This document shows positions 54,755-62,661 of a stretch of DNA of 64,000 bases, piece after piece. Made by a program: the position numbers and the translations under genes. The DNA lies in NCBI RefSeq assembly GCF_041365695.1, contig NZ_JBGFSJ010000003.1, forward strand, positions 310,001 to 374,000, given 5' to 3'. The DNA is from Rhodosalinus sp041365695 (GTDB taxonomy: Bacteria > Pseudomonadota > Alphaproteobacteria > Rhodobacterales > Rhodobacteraceae). Every line of letters begins with the position of its first letter. Position 1 is the first letter of the stretch. The notes under the pieces were generated by a model. That model searched no databases, was not told the origin of the DNA, and was given only the letters and a program-made list of their open reading frames with translations.

Positions 54755-55329
54755 GGTACGTCGCCGACCGTTTCGTCGTCATCCTCGATGCGAACGTCCT
54801 GTTTCCGTTCCGGAAGCGGGACGTTCTCTTGCGCTTCTCGCATGCCGGTCTCTTCCGGGCGCGATGGTCGGGCGAGATCCTCGACGAGTGGACCCGCAAC
54901 CTGCTGGCTCTGAAGCCTCACCTCGAGGACAGCATCCGCGCGCAGCAACGGGCGATGCAGGACCACTTCCCCGAAGCGCTTGTCACCGGCCACGAGCCGC
55001 TGGTTGCAGCGCTCGATCTTCCTGACCCGGACGACCGACATGTGCTGGCTGCCGCCATTCAATGCGGCGCCCAGCACATCGTGACTGACAATCTCGCGGA
55101 TTTTCCCGCCGAGAGGCTGGAGCCCTACGACATCGAGGCCATCGACGCGGACGAGTTCCTGTCGCGCACCTTCGATCTCTATACCGCCGAGGCGCTGGCC
55201 GTTCTCCGCGAGCTTCGCGCCATCTACAGGAACCCGCCGTATTCTCCGCCAGAGTTCGTCCTGGACCTGACCGCCAAGGGGCTTCCCAAGCTGGCGGCAC
55301 GCGCCCGCCAGAGTCAGCCGTTTCTCTGA
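54751..55329 (+). CDS. PIN-domain toxin
   Basis: This is a 192-residue PIN-fold ribonuclease. Acidic residues expected to bind metal are visible: Asp in VVILDANVLFP (near residue 13), Glu in WSGEILDEW (about 42-46), and Asp residues in LPDPDDRHVLAAA and HIVTDNLADFP. The last 60 residues are a helical extension. The start is TTG at 54751 inside the antitoxin stop, and VADRF then follows, as in relatives that begin with MRYVADRF. PIN toxins usually cleave RNA; the target here is unknown. Confidence 0.82.
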   Translation: MRYVADRFVVILDANVLFPFRKRDVLLRFSHAGLFRARWSGEILDEWTRNLLALKPHLEDSIRAQQRAMQDHFPEALVTGHEPLVAALDLPDPDDRHVLAAAIQCGAQHIVTDNLADFPAERLEPYDIEAIDADEFLSRTFDLYTAEALAVLRELRAIYRNPPYSPPEFVLDLTAKGLPKLAARARQSQPFL

Positions 55330-55358
55330 ACGAGCACGCGCTGGGCGGATTCCACTGG

Positions 55359-55392
55359 TCCGGAGTCCACTGGAGGCAGGGTGGACTCCGGA
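55359..55392. repeat. Hairpin 1 of a palindrome-rich spacer
   Basis: TCCGGAGTCCAC (55359-55370) and GTGGACTCCGGA (55381-55392) are perfect 12-bp arms around a 10-base loop. It lies 30 bases after the PIN toxin stop and could end that transcript, but no T-run follows. Confidence 0.65.
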
Positions 55393-55446
55393 TCCACCGC
55401 GGAATCCACCTTCGCGACCGCACGAACTCCAATGATCTTTGGGCTT

Positions 55447-55463
55447 TCCAGCGCTCCGCTGGA
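55447..55463. repeat. Hairpin 2 of a palindrome-rich spacer
   Basis: TCCAGCG and CGCTGGA form perfect 7-bp arms around a 3-base loop. It lies between the two larger hairpins and is immediately followed by another copy of the recurring word GGACTCC. Confidence 0.5.
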
Positions 55464-55593
55464 CTCCTGCTTCCGGGGTGGCTTCCCAAAAAATCGGCCC
55501 TGTCGCTGGCGATATTGCGCGCTGCGCCCTCCCCTATACACAATCGCCCGGAAGGAACCAGAAACTTCAACGGGTTAGCGGGTGGACCCCGAC

Positions 55594-55623
55594 TGGACCC
55601 CGGAGCGGAGTCCGGGGTCCAGC
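55594..55623. repeat. Hairpin 3 of a palindrome-rich spacer
   Basis: CTGGACCCCGGA (55594-55605) and TCCGGGGTCCAG (55612-55623) are perfect 12-bp arms around a 6-base loop. The arms resemble those of hairpin 1 with CCC in place of CTC. It stands between convergent transcripts (PIN toxin on plus, primase operon on minus), so a bidirectional terminator is possible. Confidence 0.65.
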
Positions 55624-55634
55624 AGGGAATCCGG

Positions 55635-55844
55635 TCACGGCTCCGGCGCGTCCGTCGTACGGTTTCTCGGACCATACAGCTTCTCGCCCAGCTGTCGGAC
55701 CAGTTCCCGCTCGGGCCAGCTCAGACGCTCATCGTCGATGGAGACGGCGAGCACGCCCTGGTCGCGCCAGCCGTCGCATTTTACGCGGTCCGGATCACGG
55801 CGATCGCCACCGTAGCCCGGAGGATGCCACCGCATGGTCTTCAT
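55635..55844 (-). CDS. Small conserved island protein
   Basis: This is a 69-residue protein with no function that I can name. It begins MRWHPPGYGGDRRDPDRVK after a first MKT, then has the recognisable WPERELVRQLGEKLYG near the end, features I associate with short proteins in alphaproteobacterial phage-like islands. It is the last gene of a four-gene minus-strand operon headed by the TOPRIM protein. The ATG at 55844 lies inside the stop of the preceding gene (ATGA) and has GGAAGGAGGG five bases upstream. Confidence 0.7.
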   Translation of the reverse strand: MKTMRWHPPGYGGDRRDPDRVKCDGWRDQGVLAVSIDDERLSWPERELVRQLGEKLYGPRNRTTDAPEP

Positions 55845-56269
55845 GTCTGCCCTCCTTCCGACTTTTCCTTTTCTGACTTGAGCAATCCGGCGGGAACGTC
55901 TGCCGGCTGCGTCACCCCATCGGAAGGTGAGCCGTCGCCTTGGTCTTTTTCAGCAAATGCGTCGCCGAGGTGCGCGGCACGGCGACGGCCGAGGCGCCGG
56001 CCATGCTCGCGGCGTGCCTCGCTCACCGGACCGGCCCACGGATTCCTGCCCATCCGGAACGGCCAGCTCGGGCAGTCCAAGGCCGTGCAGAGCCGCACCT
56101 CCCGCGCCGAGCCGTTGCAGCAATCGAGGCATTTCAGCCGCAGGGCGCGCAGCGGCGAGACACGGGCGTGGCCCAGCCGTTCCAGCTCGCCAGCGGACAT
56201 GGTGCGAGGATCGCGGCCGACGTCGTAGCCGTCCTGGCACTCGAGGCCGATGTGGCGATGCTGGCTCAT
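55841..56269 (-). CDS. Cysteine-cluster island protein
   Basis: This is a 142-residue protein of unknown function. Its centre, RLKCLDCCNGSAREVRLCTA followed by LDCPSWPFRMGRNPW, contains five cysteines in a CxxCC...C...C arrangement that looks like a small zinc site. Relatives with the same CLDC, VRLC and CPxWPFRMGxNPW words occur in island and prophage contexts. The last 40 residues are polar and probably disordered. It is coupled by ATGA on both sides, so it is made together with the TOPRIM protein and may be part of the same replication or processing complex. Confidence 0.72.
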   Translation of the reverse strand: MSQHRHIGLECQDGYDVGRDPRTMSAGELERLGHARVSPLRALRLKCLDCCNGSAREVRLCTALDCPSWPFRMGRNPWAGPVSEARREHGRRLGRRRAAHLGDAFAEKDQGDGSPSDGVTQPADVPAGLLKSEKEKSEGGQT

Positions 56270-56793
56270 GCCCGCCCCTCCTGCCGTTCCCGTTCCATGG
56301 CGGCTCGGGCCTGCTGGGCCCGGCGACGGTCGCGGTCGTTGGCGAGGTCGATCCGGCTCTCGCCGGTCTCGCGACCGATATGGCTGCCCTTGCCGTGGCG
56401 GGCCCAGGCGATGAAGGCGTTGCCGATCCTGCCGTGGAGCGCGATCAGGGAGCTCTGGCTGGCGAGCGAGATGAGCGGCGCGAGATGGCGGGAGAGGAAG
56501 GGCAGCCAGTCCGCGGGGTTCGGGACGATGACATGCTCGACGAAGGAGAGCGGCGTCTCGATCAGCACGAAAAAGCCGTGGATCTCGCTCGGCCAGAACC
56601 GGATCTCGAGGGCGCCGCCCAGCATGCCCTCTTCGGTCAGGAGCTTATGCTCGCAGTCGAGCACGCGGTCGAAGGCCCGGTGGAAATCCACGCGTTCGGT
56701 CTCGCAGAGCCGTTCGGCCTCGCGGTACCAGTCGGGCAGGTCCGTGTCGTGGAAGCGGCCGGCGTCGTAGAGGCGGATCCTGTCGTAACTCAT
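56266..56793 (-). CDS. Conserved island protein of the primase operon
   Basis: This is an unrecognised 175-residue soluble protein. It has a mixed beginning (DRIRLYDAGRFHDTDLPDWY), a central hydrophobic region (EIRFWPSEIHGFFVLIETPL) and a charged helical end rich in Arg and Glu. No motif suggests an enzyme. ATGA overlaps join it to the TOPRIM gene upstream and the Cys-cluster gene downstream, implying a shared role or at least stoichiometric expression. Confidence 0.7.
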   Translation of the reverse strand: MSYDRIRLYDAGRFHDTDLPDWYREAERLCETERVDFHRAFDRVLDCEHKLLTEEGMLGGALEIRFWPSEIHGFFVLIETPLSFVEHVIVPNPADWLPFLSRHLAPLISLASQSSLIALHGRIGNAFIAWARHGKGSHIGRETGESRIDLANDRDRRRAQQARAAMERERQEGRA

Positions 56794-59700
56794 GCCTCGG
56801 TATCCTCTTCTGGTTGGGGGTGGTGGGGGTGGCGCAGGGCGGCGGGCTTCGCGGCCTCCAGCCGGGCGGACAGCGCATCGAGCGCGGCCCGGCGCGCGGC
56901 GAGCACGACCTGCATGCTGGCGGTCAGGCGGAATGCGAGGGTGTCGAGGCGCGCGGCGTCTGCGGGGTTGGGTGCGTCGGCTTCGGCACCTGCGATGGCC
57001 CGCATCTCGAAGCTGGCGAGCGGCCCGAGGCGGTTGGTGAGCCAGGCTTCCGGATCGGGGATGCTGCAGAGATCGACGCGGGCGGTCCGGGCGCGATGGC
57101 CGGGACCCTCCGGGCGGTAGGTCACCTCCGCGGAGGAAGGGGACATTCTGCTATTATAGAGGTCTCTATAATAGTCATTTGTCCCCTTCCTCTGGCCGTC
57201 CTTCTTCGCGGCCTCCCGGGTCGGCCAGAGCTCCGGAAAGCAGGCGGCCATGTCAGCCGCGTTCTCGAGCACGATGCCGGTCAGCGCCATCAGGTCGCGC
57301 CGGGCCGGGCGGAGGTCGGACCACGGCACGAGCGTATCGACGGTGACCGGCAGGACCACGTCCGTGAGCAGGTCGATCTCGAGCGGAGCGGTGGCGGTGC
57401 GGTTGACGCCGCGCCCGCGCCCCATCGCCTGGATCAGCTCGCCCTCGCAGATGCTCCAGCGCACGGCCTCGGCAATGGGATCGGCGTGTTCCTCCGTCGC
57501 GAGCGGCGCGGTGCGGGCGCCGGTGAGCCGGATGCGGCGTTCGACCATGGGATACCACCAGCCCGCATCCTCCGGGTTCGGCGTGGACACGCGGCCGGTC
57601 AGCACCGTGGCGATCAGTTCGACCGTGCGGGGCGCGGGCAGCGTGCGGCCGAGCACGACCATGCCGCCGATCCCGCCCCAGCGGTCGAGCCCACTCAGCG
57701 CGTTGAAATGCACCGCCTCGACCCGGGGCGGCAGGCCGGCCGACCTGAGCGCATCGATGGCGGCCTTCTGGCCCACCACCAAGAGATCGATGGCCTGGCC
57801 CGGGCGATGGCACTGGCGCGCGCGGAGGTCGATCCAGGCCCGGAGATCGCGGAGCCTGCTCGCGGCAGCCTTCCGGTCCCGCTCGGGCGCGTCGGCGGCA
57901 GGCGTCAGGGCGCGGGCCGAGGTCGGGCTGCCGGTCACCTGACGGACGCGGACATGCGGCTGGCGCGCGGCGACGGGTGTGCCGATGTCGATCCTCGGCA
58001 GGTAGGTCTGGACCAGTTCCGGGCGCAGCGTGGCGTCGAGATGCAGGATCGGCGCGCCAGCGGCCCAGCCTTTCCTTAGTGTGCTGCGCCAGCGCAGGCG
58101 CAGCGCCCGGACGGAACCCGCCTCGGTCATCTCGTGGACGAGTTCCGCACCGGCGGCGTCATGGCCGTTTTCGAGCGCTTCGGCGAGGATCAGCCAGAGC
58201 GTGGCGCAGCGTCCTGGCGGTGCCCATGGCTCGCCCGCAGGCGGCAGGACCGCCTCGATGCGCTTGCGCCGCTCTACCGGCGACATGCCAGGGCGGAGAC
58301 CGGCATCGCGCATCCGGCGGCGTTCCAGCGTCGCGGCGTGGCGGCAGTCTTCCGGGGTGAGACCGACTGCTTCCAACAGACCGAGGCGGAGCGGACCGGG
58401 CTCCGTGACCCGCAGCGCCTTGCAGAGCCGTTCGCGCGCGGCGATCAGGTCGGCGGTGGCGCCGACATCCATCTTTCCCTTGCCGTTGTAGCAGGTGAGC
58501 GAGGTGCGGCCGGGCTCGAGCCCGTCCTGTGTCAGCGTGGCCTTGCCGTCGAGACCGCGCTGGCCCGACTGCCAGAAGGCCTCGTCGATGACGAGCAGCC
58601 CGACCTCGCCGATGGCCTGCGGCTTCATGTGGAAAAGGCTGTCATGGGCGCAGACGATGACCTGCGCCGCCTTCGCCAGCGGCTTCTGGCGCTGGTAACC
58701 GCACCCGTGGAACCAGGGGCAGTGAAGCAGCTCCGCGCCGTTCCTGACCTTGCAGCAGCTCTGTTCGACCGGGTGCTCGATCTCGAGCGCGTCGAAGGTG
58801 GCCTCGGTATCGAGGCACATGAGCCGGTCGGGATTGTCGTCGGTGGGATCGGGCGCGGTGCGGCCCTTCCAGAGCATGGCGCTGAGGCCGAGCGCCTTGA
58901 AGGCCGCGACCTGCTCGGCGCCAAGATCGTGCCGCGGGACGGCGTAGACGACCTTGCGCTTGCCGAGTCCGCCCGCGGCGATCAGCTCGGCGATGGCGGC
59001 GCGCGCGCTCGAGGTCTTGCCGAGACCCACGTCGACCGGCAGGCCGAGGAGCGGCGGCAGGGCCGCCCGTGCGACGATGTTGAAATCCAGCGGGTCGCGG
59101 TCCGCGTCGGGGTTCTTCGCTTCCTCCTGCGCCGCCTCGACCGCCGCCCAGTAGTCGGGGATTGCAGTCATGAAACTGGCGATGGCCTCGGCCAGGCTCG
59201 CGCGGGCCTCGTCGGGCGTGAGGGTCGGCGCGGGATAGGTTGGCGGCGGCGGCGGGATCCGCGCCGCACTGGCCACCAGCGCCGCGACGGCGTCCGGGCC
59301 CTCGGCGCAGAACAGGTCGTTGGCGTCGCCCGGGCTCTCCGGCACGGCGAGGCGGCCGTCGACGGCGAGTGCGACCTTGCGGGCCGCGTCGACGCCAGGA
59401 TTGGTATCACGGTCAGGCTTCGCGTCGTTGTCAGCGAAGAGGACGAGATCGGCGTCCGGGAACCGCGCCCGCAGCGCCTCGGCCACCGGCATCAGGTTGC
59501 CCGCGTCCATCGCCGCGATCACGGTATGGCCCGTGGCGATGTGCAGGCTCGCGCCAGTGGCCCAGCCCTCGCAGATCAGGACGGGGCCGGTGCATTCCTC
59601 GAGCGGCGCGGGCTCGGCGCCCACCACCGCGAAATGCCCCTTCTTGACCCCACCGGCCAGGAAGCGCTTGGCCCCGTCCGGTGCGATGGTCTCGAGACTG

Positions 59701-60284
59701 TGGATCCGGCCGCCGATGTCCTGCAATGGCACGACGAGCCGGCGGCTCGCGTCCATGCGCAGGGCGAGCGACGCTGCCTGCTTGGCGACCAGATAGGGAT
59801 GATCCTCCGGGGCGGGACGGGCGCTGGTCCAGATGCGGGCAGCGCGCTCGGCAGCCTCGTCCGCCGGGTTTGGCGCGGGCGCGGCATCGTCATCGGGGTT
59901 GCTCTCGGGCGGCGGCGCAGCGCCCAGCGCCGTTGGTGACTCGCCCGGATCGTTTGCGGGCGTTGCGCCTGGTGTCGTTCGCTGACGAGCTGGCCTAGGC
60001 AGCGCCGCCATGCCGATCCGGTCGGCGATCCAGTCAGTCGCATCCTCACGGGCCATGCCGAGGTCACGGCCGACGAGGTCGGAGAACCAGCCGCCCCGGC
60101 CTTCCTCGTGGTCGAACCACATCCCCGCCCGCGCGCCGGAAATGACGACCGAAAGGCTGCCCTTGCGGCCCCAGCGCCATTCCTGGCCCGCCCGAAAGGT
60201 CGGCTTGCCCAGAAGCTCCATTGCCAGCTCCGGCACGCGGGCGCGCAGCTCCGCATCGAAGGCCCGCCAGTCCCGCCCGCTCAT
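56790..60284 (-). CDS. TOPRIM primase / Fe-S-like helicase protein
   Basis: This is a large protein of 1,164 residues. Residues 1-95 form an N-terminal DNA-primase-associated region (ELLGKPTFRAGQEWRWG, MWFDHEEGRGG). Residues 234-330 form a TOPRIM domain with the catalytic Glu in LICEGWATG (E239) and the Asp pair in LFADNDAK (D285, D287). A helicase part follows with Walker A PVDVGLGKTSSA (about 416-427) and Walker B LLVIDEAF (563-570). Between them four cysteines (about 510, 511, 522, 528) sit where XPD/DinG helicases hold an iron-sulphur cluster. The start is ATG 60284; upstream residues of the longer frame are low-complexity. It heads a four-gene operon with ATGA overlaps. It probably primes and unwinds DNA for replication of an island or plasmid-like element. 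Confidence 0.8.
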   Translation of the reverse strand: MSGRDWRAFDAELRARVPELAMELLGKPTFRAGQEWRWGRKGSLSVVISGARAGMWFDHEEGRGGWFSDLVGRDLGMAREDATDWIADRIGMAALPRPARQRTTPGATPANDPGESPTALGAAPPPESNPDDDAAPAPNPADEAAERAARIWTSARPAPEDHPYLVAKQAASLALRMDASRRLVVPLQDIGGRIHSLETIAPDGAKRFLAGGVKKGHFAVVGAEPAPLEECTGPVLICEGWATGASLHIATGHTVIAAMDAGNLMPVAEALRARFPDADLVLFADNDAKPDRDTNPGVDAARKVALAVDGRLAVPESPGDANDLFCAEGPDAVAALVASAARIPPPPPTYPAPTLTPDEARASLAEAIASFMTAIPDYWAAVEAAQEEAKNPDADRDPLDFNIVARAALPPLLGLPVDVGLGKTSSARAAIAELIAAGGLGKRKVVYAVPRHDLGAEQVAAFKALGLSAMLWKGRTAPDPTDDNPDRLMCLDTEATFDALEIEHPVEQSCCKVRNGAELLHCPWFHGCGYQRQKPLAKAAQVIVCAHDSLFHMKPQAIGEVGLLVIDEAFWQSGQRGLDGKATLTQDGLEPGRTSLTCYNGKGKMDVGATADLIAARERLCKALRVTEPGPLRLGLLEAVGLTPEDCRHAATLERRRMRDAGLRPGMSPVERRKRIEAVLPPAGEPWAPPGRCATLWLILAEALENGHDAAGAELVHEMTEAGSVRALRLRWRSTLRKGWAAGAPILHLDATLRPELVQTYLPRIDIGTPVAARQPHVRVRQVTGSPTSARALTPAADAPERDRKAAASRLRDLRAWIDLRARQCHRPGQAIDLLVVGQKAAIDALRSAGLPPRVEAVHFNALSGLDRWGGIGGMVVLGRTLPAPRTVELIATVLTGRVSTPNPEDAGWWYPMVERRIRLTGARTAPLATEEHADPIAEAVRWSICEGELIQAMGRGRGVNRTATAPLEIDLLTDVVLPVTVDTLVPWSDLRPARRDLMALTGIVLENAADMAACFPELWPTREAAKKDGQRKGTNDYYRDLYNSRMSPSSAEVTYRPEGPGHRARTARVDLCSIPDPEAWLTNRLGPLASFEMRAIAGAEADAPNPADAARLDTLAFRLTASMQVVLAARRAALDALSARLEAAKPAALRHPHHPQPEEDTEA

Positions 60285-60684
60285 CGCCGCCCCCGCGGAA
60301 CGGGCGCATGCACGCCAGTCGGCCGGTGGGCCGAGGCGGCAGGGCGCAGGAGGTGGCGGAAACGGGCGGACACGGGGGCTGGGGAACCGGATTAGGGCGT
60401 TGTTGCCCCCGGTTCTGCCGCCCATCAGGCCGCCCTCGCGACGTCGGAACCGGTCCGCCCGGCTACAGAGCGTAGCGCCGGAAAGGGGTGAACCCTTCCG
60501 GCAAGGCATTGAAATCACGTCAGATCATGGGTGGACCCCAACGGGTAAAATGACCAATCCGGAGCGCTCCTGGCAGCCGTGCCCGATCAGAGGGTGGAAC
60601 AGGCGCTCATGCGAACGGGGTGAACGGTTCCGCCATTCATCGGGAAGCCGACGCCGTGGGCTCACCCCTTGGAGTTGGCCATTG
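60285..60684. other. Spacer upstream of the TOPRIM operon
   Basis: This 400-base region has no supported gene. It should hold the promoter of the TOPRIM operon. It contains a hairpin at 60478-60501, a perfect 10-bp palindrome GGAGCGCTCC near 60560, and the word GGGTGGACCCC at 60529, which recurs at 55581 on the other side of the operon. Confidence 0.4.
60478..60501. repeat. Hairpin with GGGTGAACCC core
   Basis: CCGGAA plus GGG pairs with CCC plus TTCCGG around the loop GTGAA, with one bulged A. The GGGTGAACC word recurs at about 60617 (plus) and in inverted orientation at 62154-62171, so it is a small repeat family of this part of the window. Confidence 0.45.
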
Positions 60685-61029
60685 TCAGTGTTGTTCGGGA
60701 TCCTTCGGTGGACCAAATGCCGCCAGCCGGCGCGGCAGGTCCGAGCGGCTGTGCAGCACGTCCACCACGATCACCAGGTCCGGCATCTCGACGAACACGA
60801 TGAAATGCTGCCCCGCCCGCGTGACACGCAGGTCTTCCGGCAGGTCGGGATCGATCAGGCGGCGGCAATCCTGCGACGGTGCCTCACCCGACGCGATGGC
60901 GGCGCAGCGCGCGATGAGGTCCGCCTCATAGGCCTCGGCCTGGCGCGGCCCGAAGGTCTCCAGCGTCCAGCGCGCGATCTCGACGAGCGACCGTTCCGCC
61001 TGCCGCGTCAGCCGCCAGGGCTTCGGCAT
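60685..61029 (-). CDS. ParE-type toxin, second system
   Basis: This is a 114-residue ParE/RelE-fold protein: an N-terminal helix pair (WRLTRQAERSLVEIARWTLE, FGPRQAEAYEADLIARCAAI), then strands GQHFIVFVEMPDLVIVVDVL ending in HSRSDLPRRL, where most relatives have the VLHxRxD closing motif. The ATG at 61029 lies inside the stop of the antitoxin gene (ATGA), giving the usual antitoxin-first operon. It is unlike the other ParE of the window (10088-10399) apart from the fold, so this is an independent system. The likely target is DNA gyrase, by family analogy only. Confidence 0.85.
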   Translation of the reverse strand: MPKPWRLTRQAERSLVEIARWTLETFGPRQAEAYEADLIARCAAIASGEAPSQDCRRLIDPDLPEDLRVTRAGQHFIVFVEMPDLVIVVDVLHSRSDLPRRLAAFGPPKDPEQH

Positions 61030-61286
61030 CAGGACGCGGTGCGCGCGGCAGCAAAGGCCCTGCGGATCGCGTCCTCACCGGTGCCCTCGGCGAGCACACC
61101 CGAGCGTGCCTCCTCGAGCCCCGCGGCGAGCCGGTCCCGCAAGGCAGTCATCTCTGCCTCCTCGCGTTCCAGCAGGCGAAGTCCGGCGCGCAGCGCCTCC
61201 GACGCATTCTGGTAGCGGCCATCGGCAATCAGCCGGTCGATCAGGTCGGTCTGGCTGTCGGTCAGGACGACGTTGCGGGTCGGCAT
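61029..61286 (-). CDS. ParD-type antitoxin, second system
   Basis: This is an 85-residue ribbon-helix-helix antitoxin: strand TRNVVLTDSQTDLIDRLIAD, then GRYQNASEALRAGLRLLERE, typical of ParD dimers, and a helical toxin-binding tail. Two ATGs are close together; AGGAG stands six bases before the second (61286) and directly against the first (61292), so the second is preferred. A perfect inverted repeat lies 19 bases upstream of the start. Confidence 0.85.
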   Translation of the reverse strand: MPTRNVVLTDSQTDLIDRLIADGRYQNASEALRAGLRLLEREEAEMTALRDRLAAGLEEARSGVLAEGTGEDAIRRAFAAARTAS

Positions 61287-61304
61287 TGGCATCTCCTCTG
61301 GGCG

Positions 61305-61325
61305 CATTGGCAATATATGCCAATG
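61305..61325. promoter_or_regulatory. Operator-like palindrome of the second parDE operon
   Basis: CATTGGCA (61305-61312) and TGCCAATG (61318-61325) form perfect 8-bp arms around ATATA. On the minus strand the centre reads TATATT, a possible -10 box. Position and symmetry fit an autorepression site for the ParD or ParD-ParE complex. Confidence 0.65.
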
Positions 61326-61359
61326 AGGGTCATGTGTCGACCAGTTGCCGTCTCCCGCG

Positions 61360-62067
61360 TCAGCCGGTCTGCCGCGGATCGGGCCCCAGCACCCGCTTCG
61401 CTCCACCACGCTGTGCCGAGGGCAGCCGGATCAGCGTGGCCATGGCGTCGGCAAGCTTGTTGGACACCGGCTCGCCCTCGATCTGCTGCTCGAGGAACCA
61501 GTCGACGAGGCAGTCCTTTTTGCCCTGGTCCTCGGCCGTGATCCCGAACCTTGCGATCGCCGCTTGCATCAGGTCGAGGTAGGGCGTCGTATACGGCACC
61601 GCGTCCATGCCCGCCGCCGGTCGGACCTCGGGTACAAAGTCCAGCCAGATCGCCTTCACGAGGAAGCGCGGCATGCGGATGTCGATGAACTCCCAGTCCC
61701 GCGCCGTGAGTCGATCGGAGAAATACCTGCCCTCCCGCCACTGCTCGGGCCGAATGCTGGTGTGATAGCCTGAGTGCAGGCCGAACCCGCTGCTGCTGCC
61801 GTAGCCCCAGCCGTTCGGGCGCTCCTCCGTGTACCGGCCCTGCGCAATGAGATCGCCGTCCCGCAACGCGACCAGCAACTCGTTCTCGGCCTCCCCCTTC
61901 CAGGCGATCGTCGGATCTTGAGGCGGGTTCCAGTGGTTGTGCGCGGGCACAGGCTTCGGCGGTGCCTTGGCCGCCTCGGCTGCGCGCCGCGCGACCGTCA
62001 CATTCTGCACATGGGCCAAGGCCTCTGCAAAACTCCATTGGGTACGGTCGAGCGATTGCAGCGACAT
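61360..62067 (-). CDS. Conserved hypothetical island protein
   Basis: This is an unrecognised 235-residue soluble protein. The first 60 residues are helical and Ala/Pro-rich. The middle has a compact globular pattern (ELLVALRDGDLIAQGRYTEE, then RPEQWREGRYFSDRLTARDW and EFIDIRMPRFLVKAIW). The C-terminal third is helical (DLMQAAIARFGITAEDQGKK). Similar proteins with an LRDGxLxAxGRY-type segment and a WREGRYxSDRLTxRDWEF-like part are common in alphaproteobacterial accessory DNA, but no activity is known to me. It lies upstream of the second parDE pair with the operator between them, so it is probably a separate transcript. Confidence 0.7.
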   Translation of the reverse strand: MSLQSLDRTQWSFAEALAHVQNVTVARRAAEAAKAPPKPVPAHNHWNPPQDPTIAWKGEAENELLVALRDGDLIAQGRYTEERPNGWGYGSSSGFGLHSGYHTSIRPEQWREGRYFSDRLTARDWEFIDIRMPRFLVKAIWLDFVPEVRPAAGMDAVPYTTPYLDLMQAAIARFGITAEDQGKKDCLVDWFLEQQIEGEPVSNKLADAMATLIRLPSAQRGGAKRVLGPDPRQTG

Positions 62068-62153
62068 CTGCGGCCTCGTGATTCATGCTGGATGACATGA
62101 ACATAATGGGAACGCCCGAACCCCTCAACCCATTCCGATGTTGGATGGGTGGA

Positions 62154-62171
62154 GGGGTTCACCCTTTCCGG
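62154..62171. repeat. Inverted copy of the GGGTGAACCC repeat
   Basis: GGGGTTCACCCTTTCCGG is the inverted counterpart of the 60478-60501 hairpin word. It lies in the gap 62068-62283, which otherwise holds no gene that I can support. Confidence 0.4.
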
Positions 62172-62283
62172 AGGGGCACGGGTTGACCGGTTCCGAGGTC
62201 GCGGGCGGCGGCGCGATGCGGCACCGATGGGCCATGATGTTCGATCCCGGTCCCATCCGTCGCCCCAATCCGCTCGCCCCCTC

Positions 62284-62658
62284 GGTGATGAGGGGCACGC
62301 GAACCGTCAAGAGATTGGTCGCGCGGCCATCTGGCAGGGTGAAATCTCTGATATGATGCACCAAAACCATCTGATCCGAATAAGAGCCGGCAGCAGAGCG
62401 GAGCCTCGCTTCATTTGCGAGCTGATTAATTCGCCTGTAGGTCAGGAATACTTTCAGTCTCGCGCAAAGAGTTCCAGCGGCTTGAACACGATCAATTCGA
62501 CCGTTGTTCGCGAATTTCAATTTCCGCTGCCATGTATTGAAACTCAAAGACACGAGCTCACAAAGCTTGATCAGATTTCCGCCAGTGCGGCGAACATCGA
62601 AGAACGCCTTTTGAACGCGCGAAAGCTATTCAAGATGCTCTTGAACGGGGATCGATGA
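62284..62658 (+). pseudogene. hsdS: HsdS (type I restriction specificity subunit), 5'-truncated
   Basis: The frame ending at 62658 encodes the end of a specificity subunit: EGHANRQEIGRAAIWQGEIS, then MHQNHLIRIRAG, FICELINSPVGQEYFQSRAK, SSGLNTINSTVVREFQFPLP and a closing helix with LTKLDQISASAANIEERLLN. This is one target-recognition half followed by the conserved helix. The sequence before about 62284 no longer resembles HsdS, so the first recognition domain and first helix are gone or replaced, and no methylase gene (hsdM) precedes it. It ends three bases before the HsdR start. As it stands, the subunit should not give a normal bipartite specificity. Confidence 0.75.
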
Positions 62659-62661
62659 CCA

